A DNA stretch of 64,000 nucleotides from Aquilaria yunnanensis (lineage: Eukaryota > Streptophyta > Magnoliopsida > Malvales > Thymelaeaceae), in NCBI GenBank assembly GCA_039654915.1, contig CM077596.1, positions 48,854,501 through 48,918,500 of the forward strand, given 5' to 3'. Both the position numbers and the translations under genes were made by a program. The notes below the pieces were generated by a model. That model had not been told where the DNA came from, made no database searches, and saw nothing but the letters and a program-made list of their open reading frames with translations. Positions 1 to 12,247 of the stretch are shown in pieces. Within the stretch, counting starts at the first letter, position 1. Every line of letters begins with the position of its first letter.

Positions 1-790
1 AAGGTTATAGTGGCACCATGTTAAGGTTACAGATTTAGGTTTAGGGATTAGGGTTAAAGGTTAGGGTTAGGGATTAAGGATTAGGGTTTAGGTTTTAGGG
101 TTAGGGATTATGGATTATGCTTACGGTATACGGTTACGATAAAGATTTGGGTTAGGGTTTAGGATTAAGGGTTTGGCTTACAGATTTGGGTTTATGATTA
201 AGATTAAAGTTACAGAATAGGGGTTAGGGTTAGGAATATGAATAGGCATTAGGCTTTGGGGTTAGGGTTATGTTAGGGTTTAAGGTTATGTAAGGGTTTA
301 GGAATTAAGGTTTAGGGATTAGGGTTTAGTGTGTAAAGTTAGGATTAATGTTAAGGGTTAAGTTATAGTGTTAGGTTTAGGCTTTAAGGTTTAAGTTTTA
401 GTTTTAGGGTTAGGGATTAGGGTTTATAATTATGGATTATAGTTTAAGATTAGGGCTTAGAGTTAAGTTATAGTGTTAGGCTTAGGCTTTAAGGTTTAAG
501 TTTTAGTTTTAGGGTTACAGTTTAAGGTTTATAATTATGGTTTATGGTTTAGGTTGAGGGTTTAGGGTTAAGTTATAGTGTTAGGTTTAGGCTTTAAGGT
601 TTAAGTTTTAGTTTTAGGATTATGATTTAGGGTTTATAATTATGGTTTATGGTTTAGGTTTAGGGTTTAAGGTTAAGTTATAATGTTAGGTTTAGGCTTT
701 AAGGTTTAACTTTTAGTTTTAAGGTTAAGGTTTAGGGTTTATAATTATGGTTTATGGTTTAGGTTTAGGGTTTAGAGTTAAGGGTTGAAT
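1..790 (+). repeat. Degenerate telomere-type repeat block (TTTAGGG-like)
   Basis: The block is made of TTTAGGG, TTAGGG, GGATTAGGG and similar variants, the plant (Arabidopsis-type) telomere motif, heavily mutated. The G-rich strand reads 5' to 3' on the + strand, whereas a left chromosome end would start with CCCTAAA on this strand. It is therefore an interstitial or subtelomeric remnant, or the sequence is oriented towards a right arm. It ends abruptly near 785 in unrelated AT-rich DNA. Confidence 0.85.
361..780 (+). repeat. 105-bp higher-order tandem repeat, four copies
   Basis: The string AGTTATAGTGTTAGG, with small changes, recurs at 361, 466, 571 and 676, exactly 105 bp apart. Each unit then runs through GCTTTAAGGTTTAAG, TTTTAG and TTTATAATTATGG. 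The period equals 15 telomere heptamers, so the unit probably arose from a decayed 15-mer block that was later amplified as a whole. Confidence 0.85.
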
Positions 791-1129
791 CCCTTTATTA
801 ATTTTTTTTCAATGTTTTAGAGGTAATTCTTATTAACCTAAAAAGGATTAATATGAAATAGAATATTTTTATTGTGGCATAGTTTTCCCTGGAACCATTT
901 TCAGATAAAAAGAAATATTTTCTTTATGCAATTATCCAATTAGAAGTAATTTTACATTATATTACTTATTTTTATATGAATTTCCCTTTTTAATACTTGA
1001 ACCAAAAATATTAAAAAGATGGTGAATATTTTTGAACTTTGACTTTTTATTGGACTATTACAGTAACACAATATTATATGTTAAATATATTCAATTTGTG
1101 AAACAGATTGTAAGTTAATGGTTTCATAA
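791..1129. other. AT-rich DNA with no recognisable feature
   Basis: Low-complexity AT-rich sequence between the telomere-like block and a tRNA-derived SINE-like head. No open frame, terminal repeat or RNA gene was recognised. Confidence 0.6.
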
Positions 1130-1262
1130 AAATTGATAAAAATTGATGGAGATTGAAATAAAATTGCTCCTACTGCGGCTCGAACCTACAACATGTGCAT
1201 TCACAATGTCTTCCTCCCTAACAACCAATTTGCCAACTCTGACCGCGTGCTTAGTTCAAAGA
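1130..1262 (-). repeat. tRNA-derived SINE head (A and B boxes)
   Basis: Read on the minus strand, TTGGCAAATTGGT (1224-1236) fits the tRNA A box and GGTTCGAGCC (1177-1186) fits the B box, about 38 bp apart as in RNA polymerase III SINE promoters. The cloverleaf does not continue into a proper acceptor stem; after the B box the sequence runs into a T-rich tail (TTTTATTTC and similar). A SINE or tRNA-like relic is more likely than a functional tRNA. The 3' end and target duplication were not resolved. Confidence 0.5.
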
Positions 1263-2970
1263 TAAATTAAATTAAAATGATAAGTCCTTGTTTTCACATT
1301 AACATGGAAAAATCCTGCAAGATTCTTGCCCTTCCTTTCTATGTGGTTGGCAGAGAAACCAAGCTACTGGGAAAGCCTCCCAGATTGCTGAACAACTGAC
1401 GTGGTGGATGTTGAGCTTGTGTTAGGTCAGATCCTGTCCTTCTCCATCACCATCTTCCTATTGCAGGTCGGCCGACCTGTTCCTAGCTCGGTGAAATTGC
1501 TTCCTAGCTTTTTTGACTGCATTCAGTTACAGCAGGTATCTGCCATGAAGTCAGCCAATGAGTACCCATCACATCAGCAAAGTCCTCATTTCCCAGCGAC
1601 GCCAAGGTGGAAGAGAACATCAGATTTGTTTCAGCACAATTAATAAGGTTCGACAACTTCATTTACATACTTTATTTGTTTGTTATGGTATTTCCCAGTA
1701 TATTTCTTGGTTTTAGGCATGTAATGTAAAGTCTTTTACTTGGTTTAGGTCGAGTGGACCAATAAACCATTGTAACTTTTTGCTGGGGATGAGAGAACCT
1801 TTGGACAGCAATTTCAGATGTGGCTCTTCAAGAGCCACAAATTTTGGGCGTCCATTCACTGATCCCGTGTAAGTAGTTTTTGTTCACAACCAACAATATT
1901 ATGGTCAAGCTTAAGTTTTAATTTTTGGAGATGCCCATAACCTTGTTAAGGTTGTTGATGATGTTGAGCACAGATAAGTTTCATGTTATGCTGAAATGTC
2001 AAGGTGAATGAACTAGTCACCTTGTTTGTGTTGTGGTGCCACTAATAGACTCATCCAGTACCCTATCATATCTATCCAGTGCCCTAACAGGCTCATCCAA
2101 TGCCTTAACACATCTCTAAAATGTGAACTAGGTGCTTAAACTGGTTGATAGGTGAACCACATTCAATAGTTGGAGCATCTGTTCAATTCTTCCCATTTAT
2201 GCACCTAGTTTGCAATTTGGAGAGGTCTACGGTCTTTCGATCAAATATGCAGTGTATTGGCTGAGTCTATTAGTAGCTTTACCACCCAAATTATGTGGCC
2301 AATTTGATTGCCCTGACTTGTCTGCAATCCATGAAACATCTCAGTGCTCGATATCAACAACAACCTCCTCTGCCTTACTAGTAGGAAACCGTTGCATACA
2401 TCCATCCCCTAATGTAGTCATCTGATGCCTTCACATCTCTAGTGGTTATAATATCCCCAACTCTGAAATGTGCTGCTTATAGCAGACTATCATGTGCCCA
2501 TTTTGGAGATGGGCATATGATGACCTTTAGATTTGTGAAGACGTTACATGATTGTATTGGGGAATTGAAGTATGCAATTTTTTCCTCCTGATAAGGTACA
2601 TGCTTATCTGCAGTTACGTCATTATTTTATGGTATCATTGGCCTTGTTGTATTGTTGGTTGAATACAAAAATTACAGGTTGTTATTTACGTCCATCTATG
2701 CTAGGTGTTATAACATTTATGATATCTTGTTGTAAGATACACATCTGTTATCACCCGTTCAATGTACGCTATGTATTTCAAATGGTTTAATGCTTACATG
2801 CTGATCGACTTGTTTGTTAATAGAAACAAAATGTTATGTTACGTCGGCTATTTTCTAAAATACAGTGACCAGCACTTATCACTTTCCTATATCAGGGTGC
2901 TATTGTCTCACTTTGTTGTATACAAACACTTTAGTTGGTGTCAATTGTTTGTCTACCTGTACAACTATTG
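1263..2970. other. Unassigned region upstream of the transposase pseudogene
   Basis: Several short open frames lie here (for example 1401-1643, 2210-2425 and 2572-2790), but none has a recognisable domain or a coding-like run beyond chance. A short CATCCAGTGCCCTAAC-type repetition occurs at 2045-2110. This may be the 5' flank of the transposable element whose transposase begins at about 2971. Confidence 0.4.
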
Positions 2971-5339
2971 ATGGAATCATCGTCTATAGTTAAGCTGCTC
3001 AAAGTCCCACTTTTCCCCAATACATCAGATGGTTTTAATGAGGATGATGCACAGTTATCAAAGTCATTTGCAAACCCATTGGAGTATGATTGGTGGGACA
3101 TCACTGTAGAGATCAACAAACCAGTGCATTAGTGGGAAGCTGTTGACCTAGAAGGATTTGAGTTTGAAACAGTTCATGATGCCGAAAAATTCTACCAGAT
3201 GCATGCATGTATAATGGGGTTTTCTGTTAGGAAGGATGACCTTCGGATGAATACGAAGATGCATATTCTATAATGAAGAAGATGGTTATGCACTCAACAA
3301 GGTATGGCATAGATAAGAAAACGTAAGGAAGGGTCCGACCAGCAGCCTAAAAGATTATCTCGATCCAAGTGCAGAGCTGCTTTTCATGTTCATTATAATA
3401 AAGACAAGAATAAGTAAGGTGGGTAAGTTCAAAACCGGGCATAACCGCATTTTAGCTAGAATCCATGAGGGTCATTGCTTAAGATCGCAAAGGTTTATCA
3501 ATGAAGCATCAAAATTACTTCAAGCTGACTTGCGTTAGGTCAGTGTTCCTACTTCTCATATCATGGACTATATGGTTGTTTCACACATCAAGAATAAGAA
3601 TGTTGGATTCACTCAAAAAGACCTATACAATTGGATTGACTCTAACTGAAGGGTTGGCAATATCGGCACAGACTCCAAGAAAGCTACTGCTTATTTGGCC
3701 TTGAAAGCACATAATGATCTAGAGTTCTATTGTTGGTATGTAGTCAATGGGGCCAACAGGCTCCGATATCTTTTTTGAGCAGACGGCGGGATGCGGAAGG
3801 AATATGAATGCTTTGGTGATGTGATATGCTTTAATGCAACATACAACACGAATGGTTACAAGTTACCTTATGTTGTATTCTTAGGTGTCAACCACCACTT
3901 CATGATGACTATCTTCGGATGTAGCCTAGTTTTAGATAAGTCCGAGGAATGTTTTTCATGGTTACTTGGCCGTTTTGTGGACTGCATGGGTGGGAAGTCC
4001 TTGACATCAGTCATCACTGATTTAGCCCTTGGGCTAAGACTTGCTATACAGTCAAGTTCCCCTGTAACTAGGCATAGATTGTTTTCCTGGCATTTGTTGC
4101 AAAACTATAAGATGAATTTTCATGAATCTGTAGAATTCAAAGGGGTATTTGCACATCTGACGTTACGGGTCAATGAATCGAATGACCTTGAAAAGTTATG
4201 GGCTTCAGCAGTGGAAGAGCACGGTGTGAGAGGGAATGGATGGGCCATTGAAACTTGGGACAACCGTGACTGTTGGGCAACTGCACTTCTGAAGGGAACT
4301 TTCTTTGCTTGGATGACTAGTACGTAGCGATCTGAAGGTATGCATTTATTCCAGAAATGTTACTTGGGTTCATAGCTTAAGCTATATGACTTCGTGCTTC
4401 GGCTTGATGTTGCACTTGATCGACTTCGTGAAGCTAAAGTTTAGGAACACTTCTATTCTTGACATAAAAAACCACAGATAATAACACATCTGAAGCTTTT
4501 TTAGAAGCATGCCGATGAACTGTACACACCTAAAATGTTGAATTGAGTAAGAGAGCACATCCTTGACGAACTAAATAATTATACCCAGTTGGAACAATAG
4601 GTTGGCGGCTTGAAAAAATATGTAGGGCATAGGTATGCTTCAACATCAGCACCTTATGTGGCACGCTTTGATGGAGAGACCAACATGTTTGAATGCTCAT
4701 GTCAAATATTAACTTACATAGCTGTGTTAGTTTTCATGTATATCATACTTGTGTGCGCTTGTCTTATTGATGCTCATGCCTTACAATTTCAGGTATTCCA
4801 TGCAACCATATTTTCTCCATATTGAAGGTGGAAAGTATAGTAACATCTCAAACACTTTGGTAATGAAGCGTTGGACAAAGGAAGCTAAGAAACAGCCAAT
4901 TTACATGTCTAGAGTTAGTCTAACTGGTGACAGAGCTGAACTAGCCTCCAAACGTCACCAACTTTTTAATATATGCAATAAGTTAATATACTTTGCCTTG
5001 TGGTGTGACAGCCCAAATTACATGGAACTTAAAGGAGAGCTAGGTCAGTTAATTGTTAAAGCCGGAGAAATGTATGCAACATGGCAAACTAAGATTGACG
5101 ATGAGAACAATAATTATCTTGAAAAAGTGAACTGTATTCTAGACCCAATCAAAGTGAAGAAAATAAGAGGACATGGGAAGGGAATTCAAATTAAGGGAAA
5201 CGAAGGAACAAAGTCGAGCAAAGCCATGAGAGTTAAGGTTCATACTTCTATAGGTACTAGGTGCCGCTGTCGTTTCGGGAAGGTTGAAACAAAGGAGCAA
5301 AAACACATCTGTAGTGCCAAACATAGACAAGCCTAGCAG
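2971..5339 (+). pseudogene. FAR1/FRS-type MULE transposase, broken
   Basis: The reading frames, taken in order, give a FAR1-related (Mutator-like, Jittery-type) protein. An N-terminal FAR1 DNA-binding segment is at 3150-3240 (FEFETVHDAEKFY, GFSVRKDD). The MULE transposase core is at 3791-4327, with FGDVICFNATYNTNGYKLP, the GVNHHF-FGCSL stretch, VITDLALGLR and an RHRLFSWHL-like stretch. A SWIM zinc finger is split by an intron-like gap: FECSC at 4690-4703, then GIPCNHIFSILK from about 4792 after a TTTCAG acceptor. KRWTKEAK at 4866-4890 and a basic tail follow. Stops and frameshifts at about 3131, 3270, 3410 and 3530 break it, so it cannot be translated as one protein. Family members either move Mutator-like elements or, when domesticated, act as light-signalling transcription factors; here the decay and surroundings favour a dead transposon. 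Confidence 0.8.
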
Positions 5340-6020
5340 GATGCCCTGGTGTCAAGACTGACATGGATTCCATGTTTATTGCTTTCAGTAATAGCAAGGC
5401 AGGCCACTCAACATTCCCTGGTAGGATCTCTTTCATCAAATGGCTTATGCCCTAACCTAATTGTACGTTTGGTGTCATCATGGCCTTTTGTTTCAAACAC
5501 TGGGCCATATGTAGAAATGCTTCAATCACAGATGCTTACTATAAAAAAAGAATAAGGTTGAATGGAAGACGTAAGGTGATTAAGATGGATGGGCGTTGTA
5601 CCATTGGCAACAGCTAGAGATAGAAATCTTCTGTGTTATTGAATAAGAGTTAGAAAACATGTTGAATTTAATGGCTTTTGTTATATTGTGTATGTATTTT
5701 GATCAAGAAGTTGTATGCATAGGCATTAAACATGCAGCAAATATGGTCTCCTAGGCGTGCATCCTAAACAATATCATGAAACATCCAATGAATGAACGAT
5801 GTTGAACAAAATAAGAATGGGAACAAAGTTATTTTGGGTTAATCACATTAACATAGTGGAATTTTTCCTCTTACGTCTCAAAACAAATCGTACATAAACA
5901 AAAATACACTTAACTATGAGACACAAAACATCCTTTCAACATTTTTGCATGATTATGCAAAGAATACTTTTACAGGCGAAGGTAAACCCCACATAAGAAA
6001 AGGACCACGACAAGTCTTAT
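5340..6020. other. Short gap between convergent broken genes
   Basis: AT-rich sequence between the tail of the transposase pseudogene (+) and the tail of the Ulp1-like pseudogene (-). No domain recognised; small frames at 5349-5555 look like chance. Confidence 0.4.
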
Positions 6021-6640
6021 TCACCAGCTAGATTTATACAAACACAAAACAAATGTAGTCAAAATCACAAAAAACCAATGGCTATGCTCCTTCCGATTGC
6101 AAGCCAACAATAAATCCAGCGAACACCACTCATGGATGAACAAATTACGTGTTTTTTTCGCTCGCTTCCACTTATGCTTGCCCTTGCCAACATCCTCAAT
6201 GTGTGTCTCGTCAACTGACAAAATATGTTCTTGTTGAACATCTACACCACCCTACTTAAGCCACTTCTCTTCAAACCAAGAAGATGCTTGACATTGGACA
6301 TCCTCAACCAAATGGTTCTTGGCACACAAAATAAGGTCCAGCAAGAAATGACATCGTTCCTTTTGTGAGTCCCACTAAACACAATCAAAAAATATAGAAA
6401 CCAAGTGAAGCATATATTCAATGAAATAATGTAAGTCATAGTAGTTTTGCATCAATATACGTAAATTTTTGTAACAAAATATAACTAAAACCTCCTTGTT
6501 CGGTTGTAATGTGACCACTTTAGTTGGATTTTCCATGAAGTAGGCGACAAATAATCCACAATCATTATTGTTTGGTTGCTGTGGGAATGGATCACGCTTA
6601 ACCTTGTTAAAACTCTGTAAACCAGAAATGCATAGGGTTT
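6021..6640 (-). pseudogene. Ulp1-like cysteine protease, C-terminal catalytic fragment
   Basis: On the minus strand at 6555-6581 the codons read QQPNNNDCG, followed by LFVAYFME. This matches the Q-x-N-x-x-DCG-x-F block that carries the catalytic cysteine of C48/Ulp1 deSUMOylating proteases. Further 3' on the same strand, NRKEHSHWFFVIL (about 6065-6105) resembles the HW catalytic-histidine block. In normal Ulp1 proteins His precedes Cys, so here the order is reversed, implying rearrangement or a second copy. Several stops separate the pieces. Ulp1-like genes are often carried by plant Mutator-like and CACTA elements, which fits the transposase next door. Confidence 0.5.
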
Positions 6641-7252
6641 AATACTAGATCAAGGGCCTTACACTGTAATGTAAAATCATTAATACAACTAATCAGACAA
6701 GTTAAATCGAAGGAATGTGTAAAACATATGGAAGACCAAATAAAAATTGTCACCGGCTATGTAACAACCAGTGCATCCATCTTGTTTATATACCTCGCCA
6801 CAGATGCATTCTTACCAAGCATGCCCCAAACCTAAATGTTTCGGAGTGTAAAATCCACAATGAACAAGAAAAAACAGGCAGGTTCATGGATTGGCAAAAA
6901 AATTTGCTAACAACAAAGATGGTAAAAATGTGCAAACAAAAAGTAAATTTTTAATCATATTTGTTTTAGTCAACATATCGGTTAGAGTGTGAACACAAAA
7001 AAAAAAAGTGGTATCCTTATCACAATTGTTCACATTATCAAAAAACAACTGCCCAAACTTTTGATTCTTACATAGGTTCATTATAGACTCATTTGAACGT
7101 AAAGCCATGAACTACATACAACACTCCAAAATGTCAAATCTCGAACAACAACTACAGAACCATAGCAGGTTCATAGCCACACACAAGATATGAAATGTAA
7201 CAATGGTGCATTAAAGGTGAAAAAAAATCAAAGAAAAAATAAAGATAACCAT
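6641..7252 (-). other. Probable intron or decayed linker of the Ulp1-like gene
   Basis: AT-rich minus-strand sequence between the DCG block and the solo LTR. A TTTACAG acceptor-like site near 6617-6623 precedes the SFNKVKRDPF codons, so this may be intronic. No other domain seen. Confidence 0.3.
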
Positions 7253-9158
7253 TGTTGACACCCAATTTTGTCTGGATACTGACTTTTGTTTAAGTTTTAG
7301 ATTAGAAAAATTAGTTTAGAGGGCATTTTTATTTTTTGGGACTATTTGGTCATCTGTTAGGAGTTTGGGTCATTTTTATCATTTTAGGGTTTTGCATAGT
7401 TAGTTGATCTTGTCACATTTAGGTTACATTGTTATTTTGGTCTACAAATCTTTAGAAATTTAAAGTAGTCATCCAAGATAGAAATAGGAGTTAATTTAGT
7501 TTAAGTACTAATCCGGAGCCTTAAAGGTCTTGTAGGGTCAATTTAGCGACAAAGGAAAAGTTTAGGTGAAAACCGAGGGATTTTAGAAGATTCTAGGCAA
7601 AATTAGAGAGTTTGAGGCAAATCTGTCAAAGTTGTGAAGATTTGGGCTAATTGGATAAATCCTGGAAGTTTTGGGCTCAATTGACAAATCCTTAAAGTTT
7701 TGGGTTAAATTGAAATTCGCACAGGATTTGGGGCAAGATTAGCAGCTTGAGAGTTTTATTGGACTCAAACTGATACTTTACCAAATTATATCCTAATCTC
7801 CTTAAATTGAATTTGGATAAGTTTTAAACTGGAAAAACCTAGCTAATCTCACCTAAGACTCCCTAGTATAAATATGGGTCACTATTGACATGAAAAAAGG
7901 GGAGAAAATACCAAACCCTAAGCTCCTATCGAGAAAAGGTAAAACTGCAGTCTCAATCCCTGGTTTCTCATAGCCCCTCACAGAAGACCTTAGTTTTCTC
8001 CCCACAGCGCCGCCATCCCTATCTCCCTCCTTTGGCTGCCCGAAACATCACCTTCCACCCCTGACAGTTCACCTCCCTCCGACGTTTCAACTTCCCAGCT
8101 CCGCTGCCACTACCACCACCGTCGGCCGCTCCAGCCTGCCCTCGCTGTCGCCCTCCACGCGGTGCCGCCGCACTAGCCACCGAAGACACCCAGGAGGAGT
8201 ATCTGCCCGTCCTCCCGCCATCGCTATAGCCTGCGCCATCAAAGCCCAGCCACTATGCTTCTCCTAGACATAGCTAGAGAGGAGAGAATCAAGACCAAAT
8301 CCAGTTCCCCCATCGCGACCCGACCCATTCTCGTCCAGATCTGACCCAATCAACTCTTTCTCTGGTAGAACTCCTCTTCAGCCCTTTGACCTTTTATTTA
8401 ATGGATTAAGTCACTAACATGTTTCTCTTTTTACAGATAGGCCATTGACAGCAAGCTTTTGATGTTGATTATTTCGCTTTGTTTATTTATTTTTCTTTAT
8501 TTATTTGTTTATTTGGCCTGCATTAAATTTAACCATTAAATTCACTTAGGGTGTTTATTTTTTTATTCTTATTTATTTATCTCTTTGTTATCTTTTATTT
8601 TCTTTTAATTTTTAGAATAGCTAGATTTTGCTATTATTTTGATTTACATAATGCATCTAAAAAAATCACACTTAGGAAATTTCATTCCTCATGGGTTCGA
8701 TAAAACACTAGGATGAATTTAGGATTATAGTAAATTTCAAGATCTATATCCGGCTGATTCGATAAGATTTATGGTTTGGATGGATGATCAACTAAAATAT
8801 TTAAAAGAGAAATAAGGATAGGTTAAGTTTTTAGGTTCCACATCCGGATGGTCCGATAAGATCTATGGTTTGAAACTATCAAAATTTCATAAAATAAATA
8901 AAAATCAACTAGTAAAATTTAGAAATCCATGTCTGGGTGGTTCCGTTAGAATCCATGGTTTGGATATTGATTGAAATTATTTAAAACAAGCAAAACAAAT
9001 TAAAATAAAACTAAGGTGCCAATTTTGGGCGCTAGAATAAAGTTATTTTAGCGTAACCGTATTCCCGAACATCTCAAACTCTTATAGACCATTTTTAGGT
9101 GTCCAATCAACCTAGGTGTAAACCGATTGGTGACGACTCCCAAAAACACGTTGCTACA
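7253..9158 (+). mobile_element. Solo LTR of an Ogre/Tat-like retrotransposon
   Basis: It begins TGTTGACACCCAATTTTGTC and ends GACTCCCAAAAACACGTTGCTACA. These match the termini of the 3.6-3.8 kb LTRs at 12253-16049 and 27159-30769 when those are read on the minus strand. It shares their plan: a TATA box about 0.6 kb in (7867), a GC-rich leader (7990-8350), then AT-rich DNA with three copies of the TCCGG...ATGGTTTGG motif (about 8745, 8840, 8935). Flanks are ACCAT and ACTGT, so no clean 5-bp target duplication was seen. No internal region follows. It splits the Ulp1-like gene. Confidence 0.7.
7867..7874 (+). promoter_or_regulatory. TATA box of the solo LTR
   Basis: TATAAATA about 615 bp into the LTR and about 120 bp before a GC-rich leader. 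The same spacing is found in the two longer LTRs, which supports the + orientation of this one. Confidence 0.6.
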
Positions 9159-9327
9159 ACTGTGAAGTTGAGAGTCAACTACTAGTTCCTAACAAGTGAT
9201 CCTTAAGAGCAAGCACGATTTATGAGGATTATAGCCCATGTATTGATCAAAGAAATAATTAGCCATTCATTAAGGAGCATGTAATGAAAGTCCAAGCAAT
9301 GCATAATGTATGGCCTACCCGGATCAA

Positions 9328-11406
9328 CTAGTGTGTCACTATATAACAACATATGTGTTGGCATACTAAGGCTATATTTCTACCATATCCGAAAGGGAAA
9401 AAGATGCAATAGAAGAAAACCACAGACCTATTATCACCAGGACCATAATATATAAACATAATAACATGATGCTCCTCTGGTAAAACAGGATGTCTTACAC
9501 CAAAAGGACCAGCATCTAACCTAATGACTCGGCCCACCTTCTTATTTTCCCATTTTGTGAAAAGAGAGATTTGAGCCTTTGTAAGAATGGGGATTTGAAT
9601 GTGACATTCATGGAGCACTGGAATAACAGATTTCTGATGTTTGCGCTGCACCTGACCAGCTAACCATTTACACTATGTCAATGAGCAACCAAAAGTTCGA
9701 ACACTTAAATGGGGATCCGTACACAAGGAAACATAACCCTACACACATACCTCCTTTTTACCTTTATTTTTTCTTTAGTATCAAAGAACACATCTACCCT
9801 CCCAATTTTAGATTTGTCCAAATTCAAATAAGAAATATCTGTTGGTACCTTACCCTTTTTGCCTTTACCCAAAATTGTCGATATCACTACTACACTTTCT
9901 TCGCCGATGGGCTCACAAGCATTTTTTGAACATTTGTTGTTTTCATCAAGCTTGCTCATATCCCCGGGATGTGGAACAACCGTTGCACAAAGATCACTGC
10001 CATGATCTTGGGCCCTTTCATCCTCTATGGAAGGAATGCTCTTCTTAACCTCTGCAGGTGGAGGTAAAGGGGAACCATCCAATGATGCATCAGGGCCATG
10101 AGTATCCTCGTGTTGAACATTCTTCGCAATGGGTGAATCTTTAACTTACCTCGACTTAAGCAACTAGACCAATGTACCAAGTTGCCCATTAATTTGGTGT
10201 AATTGTTTCCTTTGTTGTAGCTGCTTAACTCTTTAATCACGACTATCCTCTAGTAGAGCACCAACATGGTCGGCCAATGTTGGTACCATATGAACCAGTT
10301 GCTCAAATTCCTCAATGGGGACATGAACCTTTCCATCCTTGACGTCTCCCCTATCCTTAACATTGTTAAGAATGGCATTATAGCCATTATCCTCATCACC
10401 ATGGGCATTATCTATTGAGAAAGAGGGTTTGGCCTACCCGGATGCCTTTTGCCGACCTAATTTTGAAGGTTTTGGGGAACACTCTTCATATTCCTGCAAC
10501 ATGCAATAACCATATTGGCATAAATCAGTTTCTAAACATAAAACTTTACAATAATAAAACTGAATCCTAAACCATACCTTAATTAACACATAACCATACC
10601 TTTGGTTCTTAATCAAAGCATCTTTTTCACAAAAGCTTCTTTGTAATATCCTTAGAAAAGAAGGATATAGAGAGGGTGCCTTCAGTTACGATATATGCAC
10701 TCGGAAGAATATGATGTAGGTAATAAACAGAAAATAAAATGTAATTGACATATATTAATCGATAACATATGAAAAAATTGGTACCACATGAATGACAATT
10801 CCAGTAACTGTGATCGACCCACCTGTAACAACATGGCACATCCATCTAAGGCATTCACACCAAAAGCGGTATTCTATGAATGCCACAAGGTGCTTCAATG
10901 TAAAACTGGCCCACTGATAGTCACATAAAATTGAGACATTATCAATGTACGAGATAAACTGAGATCAAAAGAACTTTCTGTTTGATGGGCAGATCACTGA
11001 GCAAGTGCAATAAGAATAAATAGCCTTTTGAAATCATCACCAGAACTACCTGGCAGCCTCTCCATTACTCCCTTAACATCCGTAACCTAGTGCTTGCTAA
11101 CTTTCTTACAAAATGTATCTACCCAAGGTGACTTACAGGCAATATCAAATGGCTTCGTGCCATCTGCAAAGCCCATGGGTCAATCACATCACCAGGTGCA
11201 ATAGCATACACCTTCCTATAAACTTTAAGCCTCATGGAAGGTGCATCAAAAGACCTAGCATGCCAAGTTATTAGATTAGCATGTAGATTAACGACTTTGT
11301 TGTTTAGGAGATTATCGAGCCCAGTTTCCTTTGCCCATCTCCTTTGCTTAACACTCAACTGTTTCACATGCTTATAAAAATATCCAAGCCTGCACGTTAT
11401 GGCCAA
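9328..11406 (-). pseudogene. N-terminal part of transposon-type Ulp1-like gene, broken
   Basis: Discontinuous minus-strand frames read in order. The first (11119-11406) has KQRRWAKETGLDNLL and FDAPSMRLKVYRKVYAI, resembling the plant-specific domain that precedes the protease in transposon-carried Ulp1 proteins (L-x-x-QR-x-W-x-x-x-x-GF, FDP-x-x-x-x-L). Charged, low-complexity linker frames follow at about 10616-9705. A last segment is at 9328-9651 with KVGRVIRLDAGPFGVRHPVL. Many stops intervene. The assignment depends mainly on the DCG block found 3' of it on the same strand; alone, these frames would be only weakly recognisable. Confidence 0.4.
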
Positions 11407-12247
11407 GTGTTTGGTACTCCCAGCCTCTGATTGAAGGCTATCAACATCGTCGGAAAAATAGGACTTTCCTCATCTAAACCCATTGTCTCTACTGTGAACT
11501 TATTGTACCCCACTTTTGCAAACAAAACTCTAGTAAATTATCAACCTACTAAAAAAAAGCAGCACATCAAATATATTCATAATGTTTGAACCAATGACAT
11601 ACCAATCGTGATATCACACGAGAGTTTTTTCCTTTAAACCGTTCAGCTTCTCCATTGCTGCATTACGAAGAAATTTTCACATTCAATCTATCTCATAACA
11701 AGCTTTGACATTGTTCTATATTGCTTAAACCCCATATAAAAAGGCTTACATATAATGATTGTGGGCAGCACATAAGTTCACTTTGACTTTTTTCCTTGCC
11801 TCTTCTGTGTCCCCAACCCTTCCTCTCTTTCCTCCACTCGTCATATTGGTTCCCTGCACAACAATCAACTGCTTAGACTTCATACCAAATTCACCTTAAC
11901 TATAAGGTATATTATGATTACAACAAAATTCTAAACTGGCAATAAAACAAAAACAACCTCCTTCACAGCCTCATTTGCCATTACTTGTTCGAACATATAG
12001 TCCACAGTGAAATCATCTAAATTGGGCAGAACCACAACACTAACTTCTTCTCTCACAATAAAAAACTAACTTTTACCACTACGCTTTTGTTGTACCATAT
12101 TTTATACGGTTACAGTAGATCAAAATGTTGCCATTTCATCTACATAAATAAGCAAACAATACAACATTGTCAAGCAATCACATTTATAACATTCAAAAAC
12201 AAACCAATGGATGAATGGTACCTCAGATCAGAAGCTACCTGAATGAC
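11407..12247. other. 5' flank of the Ulp1-like remnant
   Basis: No gene recognised. Minus-strand sequence reads like degraded exon and intron material. It ends at the ATAAT target site of the large retrotransposon; the same flank resumes at 30775. Confidence 0.35.

Noticed and set aside
1..790. A true chromosome end at the start of the window
   Set aside because: The repeats are too degenerate and have the wrong strand orientation for a left telomere.
1177..1236. Functional tRNA gene
   Set aside because: A and B boxes are present, but no acceptor stem or complete cloverleaf could be drawn.
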